Assembly (NCBI GenBank): GCA_028724545.1
Contig: JAQYCU010000029.1
Span: forward strand, 1-53,337
From: a bacterium
GTDB taxonomy: Bacteria; Bacillota; Clostridia; Lachnospirales; Lachnospiraceae
Direction: 5' to 3'
DNA length: 53,337 bases
Shown: positions 13,279 through 23,783 of the stretch, piece after piece
Position numbering within the stretch: position 1 is the first letter of the stretch
Layout: the number at the start of each line of letters is the position of its first letter
Position numbers and translations under genes: made by a program
Notes under the pieces: model-generated
The model's input: the letters and a program-made list of their open reading frames with translations, nothing else
Databases searched by the model: none
Told to the model about the DNA's origin: nothing

Positions 13279-15669
13279 ATGACTGCCATAAAAATATCTG
13301 TACGAAATCTTGTGGAATTTATTATGCGTTCCGGCGATTTATCGGTGTCCTCTACCGGATTAAAAGATTCGGATGCGATGCAGGAAGGCACAAGGATTCA
13401 TAAAAAATTACAGCGCAGAATGGGTTCCGGTTATCAGGCAGAAGTGCCTTTATCACTGGAAACGCCGGTTTCTTATGATGGCATTGATTTTGTTTTGACA
13501 GTAGAAGGCAGGGCAGATGGCATTTTCTCAGACGAAACAGGCGAGGTGATTGACGAAATCAAGGGCGTGTACCGGGACATTCATAAAATGAAGGAACCGG
13601 TTGCCGTACACCGTGCGCAGGCACTGTGCTATGCATATATCTATGCTGTTTTGAATGAACTTGATGGTATGGGGATTCGTATGACTTACTGTCACATTCC
13701 GACAGAAGAAATCCGTTATTTTACAGAGTATCTTGCTTTCGAGGCATTGGAAAAATGGTATCTGTCCCTCTTACAGGAGTACGCTAAATGGGCAGCCTGG
13801 CAAATACGGTGGCAGGAATGTCGTGACGATTCCATCAGAAAACTGGAGTTTCCTTTTCCATATCGTAAAGGACAAGGTTCTCTGGTAAAAGGAGTTTACC
13901 AAAGTATTATTCGCAAAAAACGGTTATATATAGAAGCACCTACCGGTGTTGGAAAAACAATTTCTACTGTTTTTCCTGCCGTCAAATCCATTGGGGAAGG
14001 TCTGACTGAAAAAATATTTTATCTGACGGCTAAGACAATTACACGGACCGTAGCGCAGGACACATTTCAGATATTAGAAGATTGTCATACAAGATTAAAG
14101 GCAGTTACTCTGACTGCCAAAGAAAAAATCTGTATTCTTGAAAAACCTGTTTGTAATCCTGCCACGTGCGAACGTGCCAAGGGGCATTTTGACCGTGTGA
14201 ATGATGCCGTCTTTGATGTGCTGACACACGAAACAATGATTACAAGGGAAGTGATTTCTGCCTATGCCGAAAAACATATGGTTTGTCCGTTTGAAATGTC
14301 ATTAGATATTGCAACGTGGTGTGATGTTATCATTGGTGATTATAATTATGTTTTTGACCCGACTGCCAGTTTGAAGAGATTTTTCTCTGTAGAAAAAGAA
14401 AATGATTATGTTCTGCTGATTGATGAAGCGCACAATTTGGTAGACCGTGCAAGGGAAATGTATTCTGCTTCTCTTGTCAAAGAAGACTTTCTGGCTATGA
14501 AGAAAATTACCAAAGTAAAAAACAGAAAAGTTACCAATGCATTGGAATCCTGCAACCGGAGTCTTTTGGAACTGAAACGGCAGTGTGACAGCCTGCAACA
14601 ATATGACAGCATAGAAATAGAATCTTTTGTTTTGCGTTTGATGCGTCTTTGTACCGTATTGGAAGAATATTTTCAGACAGAAGAGCATGGCGATATTCGT
14701 CAGACAACGCCTCTTTTGCCAGAAGAAAAAGAGAAACTGTTAAATTTTTATTTTGAAGTACGCAATTTTCAGAGCATCTATGAACTGACAGACGAACATT
14801 ATATTATATATGGAGATTATACGACGGATGGAAATTTTCGTCTGCATCTGCAATGTATGGACCCTTCGGTTAATCTGGACATCTGCCTGAAAAAAAGCCG
14901 GTGCAGTGTCTTCTTTTCAGCTACACTGCTTCCGATTCACTATTACCGGGAGCAGCTTGCAGGGCGCGAAGAGGACTATGCCGTGTATGCACCATCGCCT
15001 TTTCAGGCTGCCAACAGATTGCTGATGATTGGACGGGGTGTATCTACAAAATATACGTTACGCAGTCCGGCTATGTATCAGAAAATCGCACAGTATATTT
15101 TGAAATTTGTTCGCGCAAAACTTGGAAATTATATGATATTTTTCCCTTCCTATCAAATGCTGGAAACGATACAGATGTACTTGACTGAAACGGACGATTC
15201 GCTTGTGGTTTATGCCCAGAAAACTTCTATGAGTGAAGAAGAGAGAGAAGAGTTCTTGTCCCATTTTCAGGACACACCATCCCATACCACACTTGGTCTT
15301 TGCGTGATGGGTGGTATCTTCGGAGAAGGCATTGACTTAAAAGACAGCAGGCTGATTGGTGCCGTTATAGTAGGAACAGGCCTGCCTATGGTCTGTACCG
15401 AAAACGAATTGTTTAAAGAATATTTTGACAAAGAAAAGGGAACCGGTTTTTCGTATGCCTATCAGTACCCTGGTATGAATAAAGTGTTGCAGGCAGCAGG
15501 AAGAGTTATCCGCACCACAAGTGATGTCGGGGCGATTCTCCTGTTGGATGACCGTTTTCTGCAATCTTCCTATCAAAAATTGTTTCCGAGGGAATGGTTT
15601 CCATATGATGTTGTAACACTGGACAGTATGCCAGAGTATCTGGCACGTTTCTGGGACAGACATTCTTAA
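13279..15669 (+). CDS. Cas4/RecB-like nuclease fused to DinG/XPD-type superfamily 2 helicase
   Basis: 796 residues. The N-terminal PD-(D/E)xK nuclease (about 1-180) shows IHKKL (His), GRADGIF (Asp), DEIKG (E-x-K) and QALCYAYIYA (Q-x3-Y), as in Cas4/AddB nucleases, but without their C-terminal iron-sulfur cysteines. The helicase follows: Walker A APTGVGKT (about 219-226), DEAH (about 382-385) and motif VI QAAGRVIR (about 737-744). Four Cys between motifs I and II (near residues 284-337, as in KICILEKPVCNPATCERAKG and MVCPF) match the XPD/DinG 4Fe-4S cluster. Such proteins unwind 5'-to-3'. GAGGAGG precedes the ATG. It follows the Mrr-like gene at 16 bp, downstream of an SOS-regulated polymerase. 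Confidence 0.88.
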   Translation: MTAIKISVRNLVEFIMRSGDLSVSSTGLKDSDAMQEGTRIHKKLQRRMGSGYQAEVPLSLETPVSYDGIDFVLTVEGRADGIFSDETGEVIDEIKGVYRDIHKMKEPVAVHRAQALCYAYIYAVLNELDGMGIRMTYCHIPTEEIRYFTEYLAFEALEKWYLSLLQEYAKWAAWQIRWQECRDDSIRKLEFPFPYRKGQGSLVKGVYQSIIRKKRLYIEAPTGVGKTISTVFPAVKSIGEGLTEKIFYLTAKTITRTVAQDTFQILEDCHTRLKAVTLTAKEKICILEKPVCNPATCERAKGHFDRVNDAVFDVLTHETMITREVISAYAEKHMVCPFEMSLDIATWCDVIIGDYNYVFDPTASLKRFFSVEKENDYVLLIDEAHNLVDRAREMYSASLVKEDFLAMKKITKVKNRKVTNALESCNRSLLELKRQCDSLQQYDSIEIESFVLRLMRLCTVLEEYFQTEEHGDIRQTTPLLPEEKEKLLNFYFEVRNFQSIYELTDEHYIIYGDYTTDGNFRLHLQCMDPSVNLDICLKKSRCSVFFSATLLPIHYYREQLAGREEDYAVYAPSPFQAANRLLMIGRGVSTKYTLRSPAMYQKIAQYILKFVRAKLGNYMIFFPSYQMLETIQMYLTETDDSLVVYAQKTSMSEEEREEFLSHFQDTPSHTTLGLCVMGGIFGEGIDLKDSRLIGAVIVGTGLPMVCTENELFKEYFDKEKGTGFSYAYQYPGMNKVLQAAGRVIRTTSDVGAILLLDDRFLQSSYQKLFPREWFPYDVVTLDSMPEYLARFWDRHS

Positions 15670-15782
15670 AGTTTGATTGCTAGACAAAATGCAAAGTAAT
15701 ATGATACAATAAATAAGTTAGTTTATTGTTGTAAAAATGGATTTTGTCGCTAATTTGCGAGAAAATAATTGGAGGTCAAAAA

Positions 15783-16964
15783 ATGGTAGTTCAACCAAAG
15801 GTAAAAGGATTTATGTGTACTACGGCACATCCGGAAGGATGTAAGGCAGCAGTGAAAGCGCAGATTGATTATGTTAAGGCTCAGCCTAAGACAGAAGGAC
15901 CTAAAAAAGTATTAGTGATTGGCGCGTCTATGGGATATGGTCTTGCCAGCAGAATTGCTGCTACTTATTCCTGTGGTGCAGATACAATCGGAATTATTTT
16001 TGATAAACCTGGCAAGGAAAAACGTACGGGAAGTGCCGGATGGTACAATACGGCAGCATTTGAAGAATTTGCAACAGCAGATGGTTATTATGCAAAAACC
16101 ATTAATGGCGATGCGTTCTCACAGGAAATCAAGGACGAAACCATTGCTATGATTCAGAAAGACTGGGGCAAAGTAGATTTAGTGGTTTACAGTGTTGCAG
16201 CACCTCGCCGTAAAGCTCCTGATGGAGAAACATATCGTTCTACTCTGAAAACAACAAATGGAGAATACACAAACCAGACGATAGATTTATTGACGAATGA
16301 GATTTCAGAAGTTACGATTCCACCGGCTACCGAGCAGGAAATTCACGATACCGTCAAGGTAATGGGTGGCGAAGACTGGAAACTCTGGATGCAGGCATTG
16401 AAAGAGGCAGATGTTCTGGCAGATGGTGCCAAGACAGTTGCATATTCTTACATAGGACCAGAATTAACCCATCCGATTTATTATGATGGCTCCATTGGCC
16501 GTGCAAAACAGCATTTATATCAGACAGCTGATGAACTGAATGAAGAAATCGACGGTCTGGAAGCATATGTTTCCGTCAACAAAGCAGTTGTTACACAGTC
16601 AAGTGCAGCGATACCGATTGTTCCTCTTTACATTTCACTGCTTTTTAAAGTAATGAAAGAGAAAAATCTTCATGAGGACTGTATTGAGCAGATGTATCGT
16701 ATGTTCCACGACAGACTTTGCAAGGAAACAGTTCCGACTGATGAGAAACGCTTAATCCGTATGGATGATTATGAAATGAAGCCGGAGGTTCAGCAGGCAG
16801 TAGAAGATTTATGGAAAAAAGTATCAAAAGATAATATTGAACAGATTGCTGACCTGGATGGCTACTGGCAGGAATTTTACGAAATTTTCGGATTCCGTAT
16901 CGACGGCGTGGATTATGATGCAGATGTTGATATTCAGGGTACTATTCCGAGTTTGCAGGCATAA
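15783..16964 (+). CDS. fabV: Trans-2-enoyl-CoA/ACP reductase FabV (Ter)
   Basis: 393 residues of the FabV/Ter family, an NADH-dependent enoyl reductase for fatty-acid synthesis or crotonyl-CoA reduction. The Rossmann motif VLVIGASMGYGLASR lies near residues 48-62. The catalytic tyrosine region YYDGSIGRAK supplies the family's Y-x8-K motif near residue 240, and SVAAPRRKAPDGE is a family hallmark. The length is normal (about 395-400). ATG 15783 is chosen since GGAGGTCAAAAA lies directly before it. A TATAAT-like box near 15700 and the 110-bp gap suggest its own promoter. It is cytosolic. cysK follows 39 bp downstream and may be cotranscribed. Confidence 0.93.
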   Translation: MVVQPKVKGFMCTTAHPEGCKAAVKAQIDYVKAQPKTEGPKKVLVIGASMGYGLASRIAATYSCGADTIGIIFDKPGKEKRTGSAGWYNTAAFEEFATADGYYAKTINGDAFSQEIKDETIAMIQKDWGKVDLVVYSVAAPRRKAPDGETYRSTLKTTNGEYTNQTIDLLTNEISEVTIPPATEQEIHDTVKVMGGEDWKLWMQALKEADVLADGAKTVAYSYIGPELTHPIYYDGSIGRAKQHLYQTADELNEEIDGLEAYVSVNKAVVTQSSAAIPIVPLYISLLFKVMKEKNLHEDCIEQMYRMFHDRLCKETVPTDEKRLIRMDDYEMKPEVQQAVEDLWKKVSKDNIEQIADLDGYWQEFYEIFGFRIDGVDYDADVDIQGTIPSLQA

Positions 16965-17003
16965 TAATGTCAGAAAAGGGAGTCTATAAAAGAGAGGCAT
17001 ATT

Positions 17004-17915
17004 ATGATAGTAAAAAACATAATTGATTTGATAGGTGATACACCACTTGTTAGTTTATATGAAACAACAGGATTGAATATTTATGCAAAGGCAGAGTTTT
17101 TAAATCCTGGTGGCAGTATCAAAGACCGTGTTGCAAAAAATATGATTCTTCAGGCAGAGAAGGAAGGCAAATTAAAACCCGGAATGACGATTATTGAACC
17201 GACTTCGGGAAACACAGGTATTGGTCTGTCACTGGTCGGCGTAAGAAAAGGATATCGTGTTATTATTGTGATGCCGGAAAATATGAGTGAGGAGCGCAAG
17301 AAACTGATTCGCTGTCTTGGAGCTGAACTTGTGCTGACACCAAAGGAACTCAGTATCGACGGTTCTGTTAAAAAAGCTGAAGAACTTTTACAGGAAATGG
17401 GAAGTGATAAGGCATTTATTCCTCAGCAGTTTAGCAATCCGAACAATCCGGACATTCATTATACAACAACAGGACACGAAATTTTTGACCAGTTAAATGG
17501 CAAAGTGGACATTTTTGTTTCAGGACTTGGCAGTGGTGGAACGTTGCAGGGAATTGGCAAATATCTCAAAGAAAAAAATCCGGATTTGAAAGTAGTTGCA
17601 GTAGAGCCAAAAAATGTTTCTGCACTGTTAGGACACGAACCGGGCCTTCACAGCATACAGGGTATCGGAGATGGCTTTATTCCGGAAGTGCTGGATACTT
17701 CCCTGATTGATGAAGTTGTGGAAGTGACAGATGAAGATGCGATTCGCACAACACGCGAACTGGCACAGGTACAGGGATTGTTGTGTGGTACTTCTTCCGG
17801 AGCAAATGTCTGGGCAAGTAAGCAGATGGCAGAGAAATATGGAAAAGACAAAGTGATTGCAACGATTATGGCTGACCGTATGGAACGTTATTTCAGCACA
17901 GGACTTCTGGACTAA
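17004..17915 (+). CDS. cysK: Cysteine synthase (O-acetylserine sulfhydrylase)
   Basis: A PLP enzyme of fold type II, 303 residues. K40 in NPGGSIKDR forms the Schiff base, EPTSGNTGIGLS binds the substrate carboxylate, and GLGSGGTLQGIG is the phosphate-binding loop. It converts O-acetylserine and sulfide to cysteine and acetate. The final Ser-containing loop LCGTSSGAN is conserved. AGAGAGGC lies upstream of the ATG. It follows fabV by 39 bp. Cystathionine beta-synthase-like variants share these motifs, so exact substrate use is inferred from length and overall pattern. Confidence 0.9.
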   Translation: MIVKNIIDLIGDTPLVSLYETTGLNIYAKAEFLNPGGSIKDRVAKNMILQAEKEGKLKPGMTIIEPTSGNTGIGLSLVGVRKGYRVIIVMPENMSEERKKLIRCLGAELVLTPKELSIDGSVKKAEELLQEMGSDKAFIPQQFSNPNNPDIHYTTTGHEIFDQLNGKVDIFVSGLGSGGTLQGIGKYLKEKNPDLKVVAVEPKNVSALLGHEPGLHSIQGIGDGFIPEVLDTSLIDEVVEVTDEDAIRTTRELAQVQGLLCGTSSGANVWASKQMAEKYGKDKVIATIMADRMERYFSTGLLD

Positions 17916-18004
17916 TATAGCCATAAGATGATATATAGGTATATGGAACAATGTTATCAGTACAGAACTTCCAGATTAGCAATACAAATTGCAGCATTGC
18001 AAAA

Positions 18005-18060
18005 TAGTATTTGTAAAATAGTATTTGCAAAAGAGTATTTGTAAAAGAGTATTTGCAAAA
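18005..18060 (+). repeat. Four 14-bp tandem repeats upstream of the deacetylase
   Basis: Four consecutive units of the form (T/G)AGTATTTG(T/C)AAAA start at 18005, 18019, 18033 and 18047, alternating T and C at one position. They end 35 bp before the deacetylase start. Copy number could vary by slippage. Confidence 0.85.
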
Positions 18061-18094
18061 TGGCAGGATATAACGTAGGAGATAGGATATAAAA

Positions 18095-18793
18095 ATGAAA
18101 TATTGCAAAGCAGTAACATTTAGTTATGATGATGGAATTACGCAGGATAGAAAACTGGTTGAACTGTTCAACCGTTATGGATTAAAGGCAACATTTAATT
18201 TGAATACGGGGATTCAGTCGGAGGAAAGCAGATTTGAAATAGAAGGTGTTCCTATCTGCCGTATGAATCAGGAAGGACTGCCAGAATTATATGCTGGGCA
18301 TGAGATAGCAGTACATGGCCTGACGCACGCTGCCCCGGAAAAAATGACACGGGAAGAATTAAAGCAGGAATTTCTGACAGATGCTGAAAATATCGAAAGG
18401 CTTTATGGAAAATACCCGGAAGGGATGGCATATGCCTATGGGTGTTATGATTCTGCAACTGTAGAATATCTAAAGGAAATCGGTATCTGGTACGGAAGAA
18501 CGACGGGAAGTACTCATCGGTTCGACTTGCCGGATAATCCAATGCTATTAGAAGCTACCTGTCATCATAATGATGAAAAATTGTTTGAACTTGCCGAAGC
18601 ATTTTTGAAAGCAGAGCCGGATGAAACAAAGCCTATGCTCTTTTACATCTGGGGACACAGTTATGAATTTGACGTAAACCAGAATTGGGACAGGATGGAG
18701 CGTCTGTGCGAAATGCTTGCTGGAAAAGATGATATATTTTATGGAACAAATGCAGAGTGTCTGCGTCTATTTGGCTCTACCTTCACAATATAA
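18095..18793 (+). CDS. Polysaccharide deacetylase family protein (cytosolic)
   Basis: 232 residues with a NodB-homology fold and no signal peptide. TFSYDDGITQD gives the catalytic Asp pair and HEIAVHGLTH the metal-binding histidines; the Arg/Pro motif RPPYG of the secreted enzyme at 5975 is replaced by AYAYGCYD. The C-terminal FYIWGHSYEF supplies the last His. Proteins of this size and pattern are usually annotated as chitin or polysaccharide deacetylases, but a small-molecule amidohydrolase activity is possible since it stays in the cell. AGGAGATAGGAT precedes the ATG. A strong bidirectional terminator follows. Confidence 0.82.
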   Translation: MKYCKAVTFSYDDGITQDRKLVELFNRYGLKATFNLNTGIQSEESRFEIEGVPICRMNQEGLPELYAGHEIAVHGLTHAAPEKMTREELKQEFLTDAENIERLYGKYPEGMAYAYGCYDSATVEYLKEIGIWYGRTTGSTHRFDLPDNPMLLEATCHHNDEKLFELAEAFLKAEPDETKPMLFYIWGHSYEFDVNQNWDRMERLCEMLAGKDDIFYGTNAECLRLFGSTFTI

Positions 18794-18889
18794 TCCGGGG
18801 ACAACGGTATATAAGTTAGTAGAAGACTTAAAACGTTATTTGGATGAATAAAAAAGTTAACTGTAATAAAAAAGTTAATCAATAAAAAG

Positions 18890-18930
18890 GTTCCTGCCTG
18901 CGATATTAAAATCGCAGGCAGGAACTTTTC
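18890..18930. terminator. Bidirectional Rho-independent terminator
   Basis: A perfect 15-bp stem (18890-18904 with 18911-18925), ATTAAA loop, TTTTCTTG on the plus side and an A-run before it that reads as a T-run on the minus strand. It separates the convergent deacetylase and pyrG. Confidence 0.93.
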
Positions 18931-19000
18931 TTGTTTACGGGTTTTACCCCAACTCTTGACAAAGAGCCTTTATTCATTATATTTTTTCAAAAATCACAGA

Positions 19001-20611
19001 TTAATGTTTGCTCTGATATTCCAGTGCAGCACCGATAAATCCTTTGAATAACGGATGTGGTCTGTTTGGTCTTGACTTAAACTCAGGATGTGCCTGGGTT
19101 GCAATAAACCACGGATGAGAAGGAATCTCACACATTTCCACAATACGTCCGTCAGGAGAAAGACCGGAAAGCTTCATGCCGTTTTTCTCAAGGTCCTCAC
19201 GGTAGTAGTTGTTTACTTCATAACGGTGACGGTGACGTTCTGAAATATTTTCAGAACCGTATACCTGATAAGCCAGAGAATCCTTGTCCAGTACACAAGG
19301 ATATGCACCCAGACGTAACGTACCACCGATATCTTCCACGCCGTCCTGGTCAGCCATCAGATGAATAACCGGATGGGTTGTCTGAGGGTCTAATTCAATA
19401 CTGTGTGCATCATTGAATCCACAGACATGTCTTGCAAATTCAACAATACTAAGCTGCATACCTAAGCAAAGTCCCAAATATGGTACATTATTTTCACGTG
19501 CATACTTAATAGCAGAAATCATACCGTCTGTTCCACGGTCACCAAAACCACCCGGAACAATAATACCACTGACATCTCCCAAAATTTCGGCAGCATTGTC
19601 ATCATTGATTTCTTCCGAAGGAACCCACTTAATTGTTACATTACTCTTGTGGGCAAGTCCACCATGTTTGAGTGATTCCACAACACTGATATAAGCATCA
19701 TGAAGAGTAGTATATTTTCCAACCAGTGCAACAGTCACATCTTTTTCCAGATGCTTTAATGTGTCTACCATAGTCTGCCATTCTTTCATATCCGGTTCCG
19801 GACAATCCAGATGCAGGCATTCGCAGGCAACATCAGCAAGATGCTCTTTTTCCATTGCAAGTGGGGCTTCATATAATGTTTCCACATCAAGGTTCTGCAT
19901 AACACATTTATTAGGAACATTACAGAACAAAGCAATTTTATCTTTAATGCCCTCTTCCAGTGGACGCTCTGTACGGCAGACAATAATATCCGGCTGGATA
20001 CCCATTCCCTGCAGTTCTTTAACACTTGCCTGTGTCGGCTTTGTTTTCATTTCACCGGAAGCGCCCAGATAAGGAATCAGGGTAACGTGAATCAGAATGG
20101 CATTGTCGCGACCAACATCATGCTGGAACTGGCGAATAGACTCTAAGAAAGGCTGGCTTTCGATATCACCAACAGTTCCACCTACTTCGATAATAGCAAT
20201 CTGTGTATCCTTGCATCCGTCGTTACGGTAAAATCTGCTTTTAATTTCATTTGTAATATGAGGGATAACCTGAACGGTACCTCCACCAAAATCGCCACGA
20301 CGTTCCTTTGACAAAACAGACCAGTAAACTTTACCTGTTGTAACATTAGACTGTTTGGTAAGTCTTTCATCAATAAAACGCTCATAGTGTCCGAGGTCTA
20401 AGTCTGTTTCAGCACCGTCATCTGTAACAAAAACTTCACCATGCTGTACCGGATTCATTGTTCCCGGGTCAATATTGATATATGGGTCGAATTTTTGCAT
20501 TGTTACAGTATAACCTCGCATCTTTAACAATCGTCCCAGTGAGGCAGCTGTAATTCCCTTGCCCAATCCTGAAACTACACCACCAGTAACAAATACGTAC
20601 TTGACAGCCAT
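19001..20611 (-). CDS. pyrG: CTP synthase
   Basis: 536 residues, the normal length. The N-terminal amidoligase domain (about 1-265) begins with [17 protein letters not shown], the P-loop-like ATP site, and contains the [16 protein letters not shown] segment. The C-terminal class I glutaminase domain (about 290-536) has the nucleophile Cys in GLCLGMQ (near 380) and the HPEF His/Glu. It makes CTP from UTP, ATP and glutamine. GGAGGATAAATAA precedes the ATG. The gene stands alone between a strong terminator and the divergent ftsH; about 270 bp of AT-rich DNA separates it from ftsH and holds both promoters, which I cannot place exactly. Confidence 0.97.
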   Translation of the reverse strand: MAVKYVFVTGGVVSGLGKGITAASLGRLLKMRGYTVTMQKFDPYINIDPGTMNPVQHGEVFVTDDGAETDLDLGHYERFIDERLTKQSNVTTGKVYWSVLSKERRGDFGGGTVQVIPHITNEIKSRFYRNDGCKDTQIAIIEVGGTVGDIESQPFLESIRQFQHDVGRDNAILIHVTLIPYLGASGEMKTKPTQASVKELQGMGIQPDIIVCRTERPLEEGIKDKIALFCNVPNKCVMQNLDVETLYEAPLAMEKEHLADVACECLHLDCPEPDMKEWQTMVDTLKHLEKDVTVALVGKYTTLHDAYISVVESLKHGGLAHKSNVTIKWVPSEEINDDNAAEILGDVSGIIVPGGFGDRGTDGMISAIKYARENNVPYLGLCLGMQLSIVEFARHVCGFNDAHSIELDPQTTHPVIHLMADQDGVEDIGGTLRLGAYPCVLDKDSLAYQVYGSENISERHRHRYEVNNYYREDLEKNGMKLSGLSPDGRIVEMCEIPSHPWFIATQAHPEFKSRPNRPHPLFKGFIGAALEYQSKH

Positions 20612-20905
20612 TTATTTATCCTCCTTGTAATATAAATCAGACTGAATTTACTTATTAAAATCAATATTACAATATTATACCTTAAAAAGCACCATATGTT
20701 CAATGGTTTTTTACATAATTTTGCAAATAAATTTTTTCTTTCTAAAAAGTTCACAAATTCTTCTTAATTACCCGTGTTGCTTTTTTAGGCACTTAGATTT
20801 ATACTCTTAAATGTCAGTAAAAAAAGAATTTTTAAAAGTTATTTTGCAGAAGAGCCATATCTTAAAATTGGTGAAAAAGAAGATATGCAACAAGGAGGTC
20901 ACAAC

Positions 20906-23596
20906 TTGGATAATAATAGAAATCAAAGACCAAATAAAAAGGCAGGAAAAAGTGGAATCATAATTTGTTTAATTGCTGCAGTAGTTACATTTCTCCTGTT
21001 CTCGTTTATGAACAGTCAGGTCGATAGCATGACGAACAAAGAAATCACATATGACGAATTTCTGGAGATGTTAGACGAGGGCAAAGTAAAATCTGTCGTA
21101 CTGACATCAGATGAACTGGAAATCACGCCCGTCAGCAAGAAAGATTCTTTGTATGAAATCAAATACCATACAGGACTGATTACAATGGACAGCCAGTTGA
21201 TATCGCGCCTGGAGTCGGCAAATGTCAAGTTTTCAAGAGATACATCAGACAATGGTTCCGGCATCGGATATATGCTGTTAAGCACATTGCTTCCGTTTCT
21301 GCTGTTATGGGGAGGTCTTTTCTTCCTATACAGAACGATGTCAAAAAGTTCCGGTGGAATGATGGGTGGCGTAGGCAAGAGTACTGCTAAAATGTATGTG
21401 CAAAAGGAAACCGGTGTGTTATTTAAAGATGTTGCCGGACAGGAAGAGGCAATGGAGTCCCTGACAGAACTGGTTGATTTCCTGCACAATCCGAAGAAAT
21501 ATACCGACATTGGTGCAAAACTGCCAAAAGGAGCGCTTCTGGTAGGCCCGCCCGGTACCGGTAAGACATTGCTGGCAAAAGCTGTTGCCGGAGAAGCAGG
21601 AGTACCATTCTTTTCCCTGTCAGGTTCTGACTTTGTAGAAATGTTTGTCGGTGTAGGTGCTTCCCGTGTGCGTGACCTGTTCAAACAGGCACAGCAGATG
21701 GCACCGTGTATTATTTTTATTGATGAGATTGATGCAATCGGTAAGAGCCGTGATAGCCGTTACGGTGGCGGCAATGACGAGCGTGAACAGACATTAAACC
21801 AGTTATTGTCAGAGATGGACGGCTTTGACAGCTCCAAAGGTCTTGTTATCTTAGGTGCAACAAACCGTCCTGAGGTACTGGACAAAGCATTGCTCCGTCC
21901 GGGCCGTTTTGACAGAAGAATCATTGTTGAAAAGCCGGATTTAAAAGGCCGTGTTGATATATTAAAGGTTCATGCCAAAGATGTTTTGATGGATGAATCC
22001 GTTGACTTTGATGCAATTGCACTGGCAACCAGTGGTGCTGTTGGTGCAGACCTTGCGAATATGATTAACGAAGCTGCCATTATGGCAGTCAGAAACGGAC
22101 GCCGTGCCGTCAACCAGCGCGACCTTTTTGAGGCCGTAGAGGTTGTCATTGCCGGTAAAGAAAAGAAAGACCGTATCCTGGGCAAAGAGGAAAAGAAAAT
22201 CGTTGCTTACCACGAAGTGGGACACGCACTGGTTACGGCACTGGAGAAAAATGCAGAACCGGTACAGAAGATTACCATTGTCCCAAGAACAATGGGCTCA
22301 CTTGGTTATGTTATGCAGGTGCCGGAAGAAGAGAAGTACCTGATGAGCAAAGAAGAGATACTGACGCGTATCGTAACACTGTTTGGTGGACGTGCAGCAG
22401 AAGAATTAGTGTTTGACTCCATTACAACCGGTGCATCAAACGATATTGAAAAAGCCACTTCGCTTGCCCGTTCTATGGTGACACAGTATGGTATGTCTGA
22501 GAAGTTTGGTCTGATTGGACTGGAAACAGTAGAAAGTAAATATCTGGACGGAAGCACCAGAATGAACTGTGGTGATGCGACAGAGGCAGAAGTTGACAAG
22601 GAAGTTATGCGCATTCTGAAGGAATGTTACGAAAAAGCCGTCAAACTTCTTTCCGGAAACCGTGAGGCATTGGATAAACTGGCTGAGTATCTGATTGAGC
22701 ACGAAACCATTACCGGAAAAGAGTTTATGAAAATTTTCCGTAAGGTAAAAGGAATAGAAGAACCGGAAGGCGACTTTTATGACGCTTTGATTCTCGATAT
22801 AGACGGAACACTGGTAAACTCGCAGAAAGTAGTATCTGATGCAACCAGAGAAGCTGTTATCGCTGCGCAGGAGAGAGGAAAAACCGTTGCCATTGCTTCG
22901 GGCCGTTCTATTTCCGGTATTCGCCGGACGGCTGCCAATATTAAATTAGAAGAATTTGGTGGTTACGTGATTGCTTATAACGGAACAACCGTTGTCAACT
23001 GCAAGACGGGAGAGTGTATTTATAACCAGACGATTTCACCGTCGATGATTGCACCTGTTTTTCAGGCTGCGAAAGATGCTAATGTAGGTATTTTGGTTTA
23101 CAATGACCCGAAGAAGGAATTAGTATCCGGCAATGGTGTTGACAAATATATTGAGGCGGATGCAAAAGCATGCGAGATTTCCATCCGGGAAACAGATGAT
23201 TTTGTAAAATCGGTTGATTTCCCGATTAATAAGTTCCTGCTGACGGGCGAACCGGACTATATGAAAGAAGTAGAAAAGACAATGCGTGAGAAGTTCGGTG
23301 GGGAGTTAAATGTATTCCGTTCCGACCCGTGCTATGTGGAATTGCTTCCGAAGTTTGTAGACAAAGGCGTGGCAGTAGAAAAATTAATCAAACATCTGGA
23401 TTTGAAGAAGGATAAAGTAATCTGCGTCGGTGACAGTTACAATGATTTGCCAATGCTTCGCTGTGCAGGACTTGGCGTTGCAATGGGAAATGCGCAGGAA
23501 GACGTGAAAGAAACAGCTGATTATATTACGGACAGCAATGACGAAGATGGTATCGTCAAAGTTATTGAGAAATTTATGACAGCGAAAGAAAAATAA
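20906..23596 (+). CDS. ftsH: FtsH-type AAA+ zinc metalloprotease fused to Cof-type HAD phosphatase
   Basis: 896 residues, about 250 longer than normal FtsH. Residues 1-620 are a complete FtsH: two membrane helices (about 15-35 and 112-132), AAA+ domain with Walker A GPPGTGKT (about 214-221), Walker B IIFIDEID and the second region of homology, then the zinc site HEVGH (about 435). From about 626 the frame continues into a HAD hydrolase of the Cof/YidA class: DIDGTLV (nucleophile Asp), a cap region, and [10 protein letters not shown] (motif IV). No stop or start separates them. TTG 20906 is chosen since AAGGAGGT lies 6 bp before it; the ATG at 20885 lies upstream of that site. FtsH degrades membrane and regulatory proteins; HAD-Cof enzymes dephosphorylate sugar or cofactor phosphates. 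Confidence 0.93.
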   Translation: MDNNRNQRPNKKAGKSGIIICLIAAVVTFLLFSFMNSQVDSMTNKEITYDEFLEMLDEGKVKSVVLTSDELEITPVSKKDSLYEIKYHTGLITMDSQLISRLESANVKFSRDTSDNGSGIGYMLLSTLLPFLLLWGGLFFLYRTMSKSSGGMMGGVGKSTAKMYVQKETGVLFKDVAGQEEAMESLTELVDFLHNPKKYTDIGAKLPKGALLVGPPGTGKTLLAKAVAGEAGVPFFSLSGSDFVEMFVGVGASRVRDLFKQAQQMAPCIIFIDEIDAIGKSRDSRYGGGNDEREQTLNQLLSEMDGFDSSKGLVILGATNRPEVLDKALLRPGRFDRRIIVEKPDLKGRVDILKVHAKDVLMDESVDFDAIALATSGAVGADLANMINEAAIMAVRNGRRAVNQRDLFEAVEVVIAGKEKKDRILGKEEKKIVAYHEVGHALVTALEKNAEPVQKITIVPRTMGSLGYVMQVPEEEKYLMSKEEILTRIVTLFGGRAAEELVFDSITTGASNDIEKATSLARSMVTQYGMSEKFGLIGLETVESKYLDGSTRMNCGDATEAEVDKEVMRILKECYEKAVKLLSGNREALDKLAEYLIEHETITGKEFMKIFRKVKGIEEPEGDFYDALILDIDGTLVNSQKVVSDATREAVIAAQERGKTVAIASGRSISGIRRTAANIKLEEFGGYVIAYNGTTVVNCKTGECIYNQTISPSMIAPVFQAAKDANVGILVYNDPKKELVSGNGVDKYIEADAKACEISIRETDDFVKSVDFPINKFLLTGEPDYMKEVEKTMREKFGGELNVFRSDPCYVELLPKFVDKGVAVEKLIKHLDLKKDKVICVGDSYNDLPMLRCAGLGVAMGNAQEDVKETADYITDSNDEDGIVKVIEKFMTAKEK

Positions 23597-23630
23597 AAGC
23601 AGTAGCGAAAAAAATAACAGAAAAAAGACT

Positions 23631-23659
23631 TACATCAGAAAAAAGAATTTGTTATAATA
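23631..23659 (+). promoter_or_regulatory. Promoter before MATE leader
   Basis: TTACAT, a 17-nt spacer and TATAAT, reading ...TTTGTTATAATAGG, lie 35-65 bp after the ftsH fusion stop. The start would be near 23666, giving a leader of about 118 nt before the MATE gene. Confidence 0.55.
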
Positions 23660-23710
23660 GGCAATTGTGAACAGAAAATAGTAAACAAGATGTAAATCCA
23701 GCAAAATAAT

Positions 23711-23757
23711 GCGTGTAATCTTTGACAGCAATGTCGGAAAAGGTTACACGCTTTTTT
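23711..23757 (+). terminator. Terminator/attenuator in the leader of the MATE gene
   Basis: A 10-bp stem GCGTGTAATC (23711-23720) with GGTTACACGC (23742-23751, one G-U pair) and a small inner GAC/GTC hairpin, followed by TTTTTT. It lies between a promoter and the MATE start. The upstream TGTAAATCC can pair with GGTTACA as a possible antiterminator. It may simply end the ftsH transcript. Confidence 0.6.
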
Positions 23758-23783
23758 GTTGTGTAGAAAGAGGGAAGTAAAAA

